Positions 5,912 to 6,207 of a stretch of DNA of 6,207 nucleotides are shown piece by piece (position 1 is the stretch's first letter; each line of letters begins with the position of its first letter). The notes under the pieces were generated by a model. The model had not been told where the DNA came from and searched no databases. It saw only the letters and a program-made list of their open reading frames with translations. Both the position numbers and the translations under genes were made by a program. Source of the DNA: Planctomycetia bacterium (GTDB lineage Bacteria > Planctomycetota > Phycisphaerae > Phycisphaerales > SM1A02); assembly GCA_009936695.1 (NCBI GenBank), contig JAACEA010000238.1, forward strand, positions 1-6,207, written 5' to 3'.

Positions 5912-6207
5912 TCAGGACTCGTCGCGCTCCGGCGTGAAGGAGGCGCCGGGGTGCATGTAGAAGTTGACCATCTCGCCGGTCGCGAATTCCGCCGCGGTTT
6001 GGCCCTCGGCCATCGAGATCCTGAACGGCACCACGAGATCGAGGATGACCTCGTCCGCGGCGGGGTCGATCGCGAGCACGGTTCCCTGCACGATGCGTGG
6101 ACGTCCTTCGAGCGGCTCGATGAAGTTGCCGCCCGCCGAGGTCCGGTGCATGCGCAGGGCGCGGCCTCGGACCCGCCCACGGATCCGGCGTCCGGTCGGT
6201 GCGTCGA
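5912..6207 (-). CDS. Unrecognised protein, C-terminal part (5' end beyond the window)
   Basis: The reading frame enters from the right edge without a stop and ends in TGA at 5912, giving about 97 visible residues. The visible part starts with a very basic stretch (GRRIRGRVRGRALRMHR), then strand-like segments GNFIEPLE, RPRIVQGTVLAIDPAADEV and ILDLVVPFRI, an acidic-helical AEGQTAAEFATGE, a strand VNFYMHPGASF and a charged tail PERDES. This suggests a small beta-rich domain, but I do not recognise the family. An internal ATG at 6151 would give 79 residues; because the frame stays open and protein-like beyond it, a longer gene is more likely. It lies 20 nt before trpG on the same strand and is probably in the same transcript. 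Confidence 0.6.
   Translation of the reverse strand, partial: DAPTGRRIRGRVRGRALRMHRTSAGGNFIEPLEGRPRIVQGTVLAIDPAADEVILDLVVPFRISMAEGQTAAEFATGEMVNFYMHPGASFTPERDES

Overview
The window looks like ordinary chromosomal, housekeeping-type DNA from a GC-rich Gram-negative-type bacterium. It carries a Kdo (LPS) biosynthesis enzyme next to the arginine-kinase pair McsA/McsB. McsAB is best known from Firmicutes but also occurs in Chlamydiae and other PVC lineages. That combination, the high GC and the weak or absent Shine-Dalgarno sites in front of most minus-strand genes suggest a planctomycete, perhaps Phycisphaerae-like. This placement is an inference from gene content; no rRNA or other phylogenetic marker is present. 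I see no mobile element, CRISPR array, tRNA, rRNA or phage gene.

Layout from left to right. At 1-1344 (minus strand) lies gluQ, a glutamyl-Q tRNA(Asp) synthetase that appears to have lost its zinc-site cysteines. Its stop overlaps by 4 nt (ATGA) the start of a DUF192-family lipoprotein gene that runs off the left edge. Divergent from gluQ is a small pterin-4a-carbinolamine dehydratase gene (1434-1721, plus). The 89-nt gap between these two holds a perfect 8+2+8 bp palindrome. Convergent with the dehydratase gene is a minus-strand block, kdsA (3440-4300), mcsA (2847-3359) and mcsB (1739-2821), with gaps of 80 and 25 nt. Divergent from kdsA is a DUF1444-family gene (4507-5295, plus) with a strong Shine-Dalgarno site. 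The 206-nt gap between them has a 7-bp inverted repeat in the presumed leader. Convergent with the DUF1444 gene is a minus-strand pair at the right edge: the C-terminal part of an unrecognised protein (5912 to the edge), followed 20 nt later by a trpG/pabA-type glutamine amidotransferase gene (5313-5891).

How the genes fit together. McsA and McsB should act as a pair: McsB phosphorylates protein arginines and McsA is its zinc-finger activator, marking damaged proteins for ClpCP proteolysis. The other genes belong to separate pathways (tRNA queuosine modification, pterin recycling, Kdo synthesis, folate or tryptophan synthesis) and I see no evidence for one integrated system. Coding density is high: no gene-free stretch reaches 300 bases, and the longest gap is 4301-4506. 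I did not find a convincing new biological system. The best leads are family-level oddities: zinc-site loss in GluQ, substitutions in the C-terminal phosphoarginine-binding motif and the substrate loop of McsB, and two inverted repeats in divergent intergenic regions.
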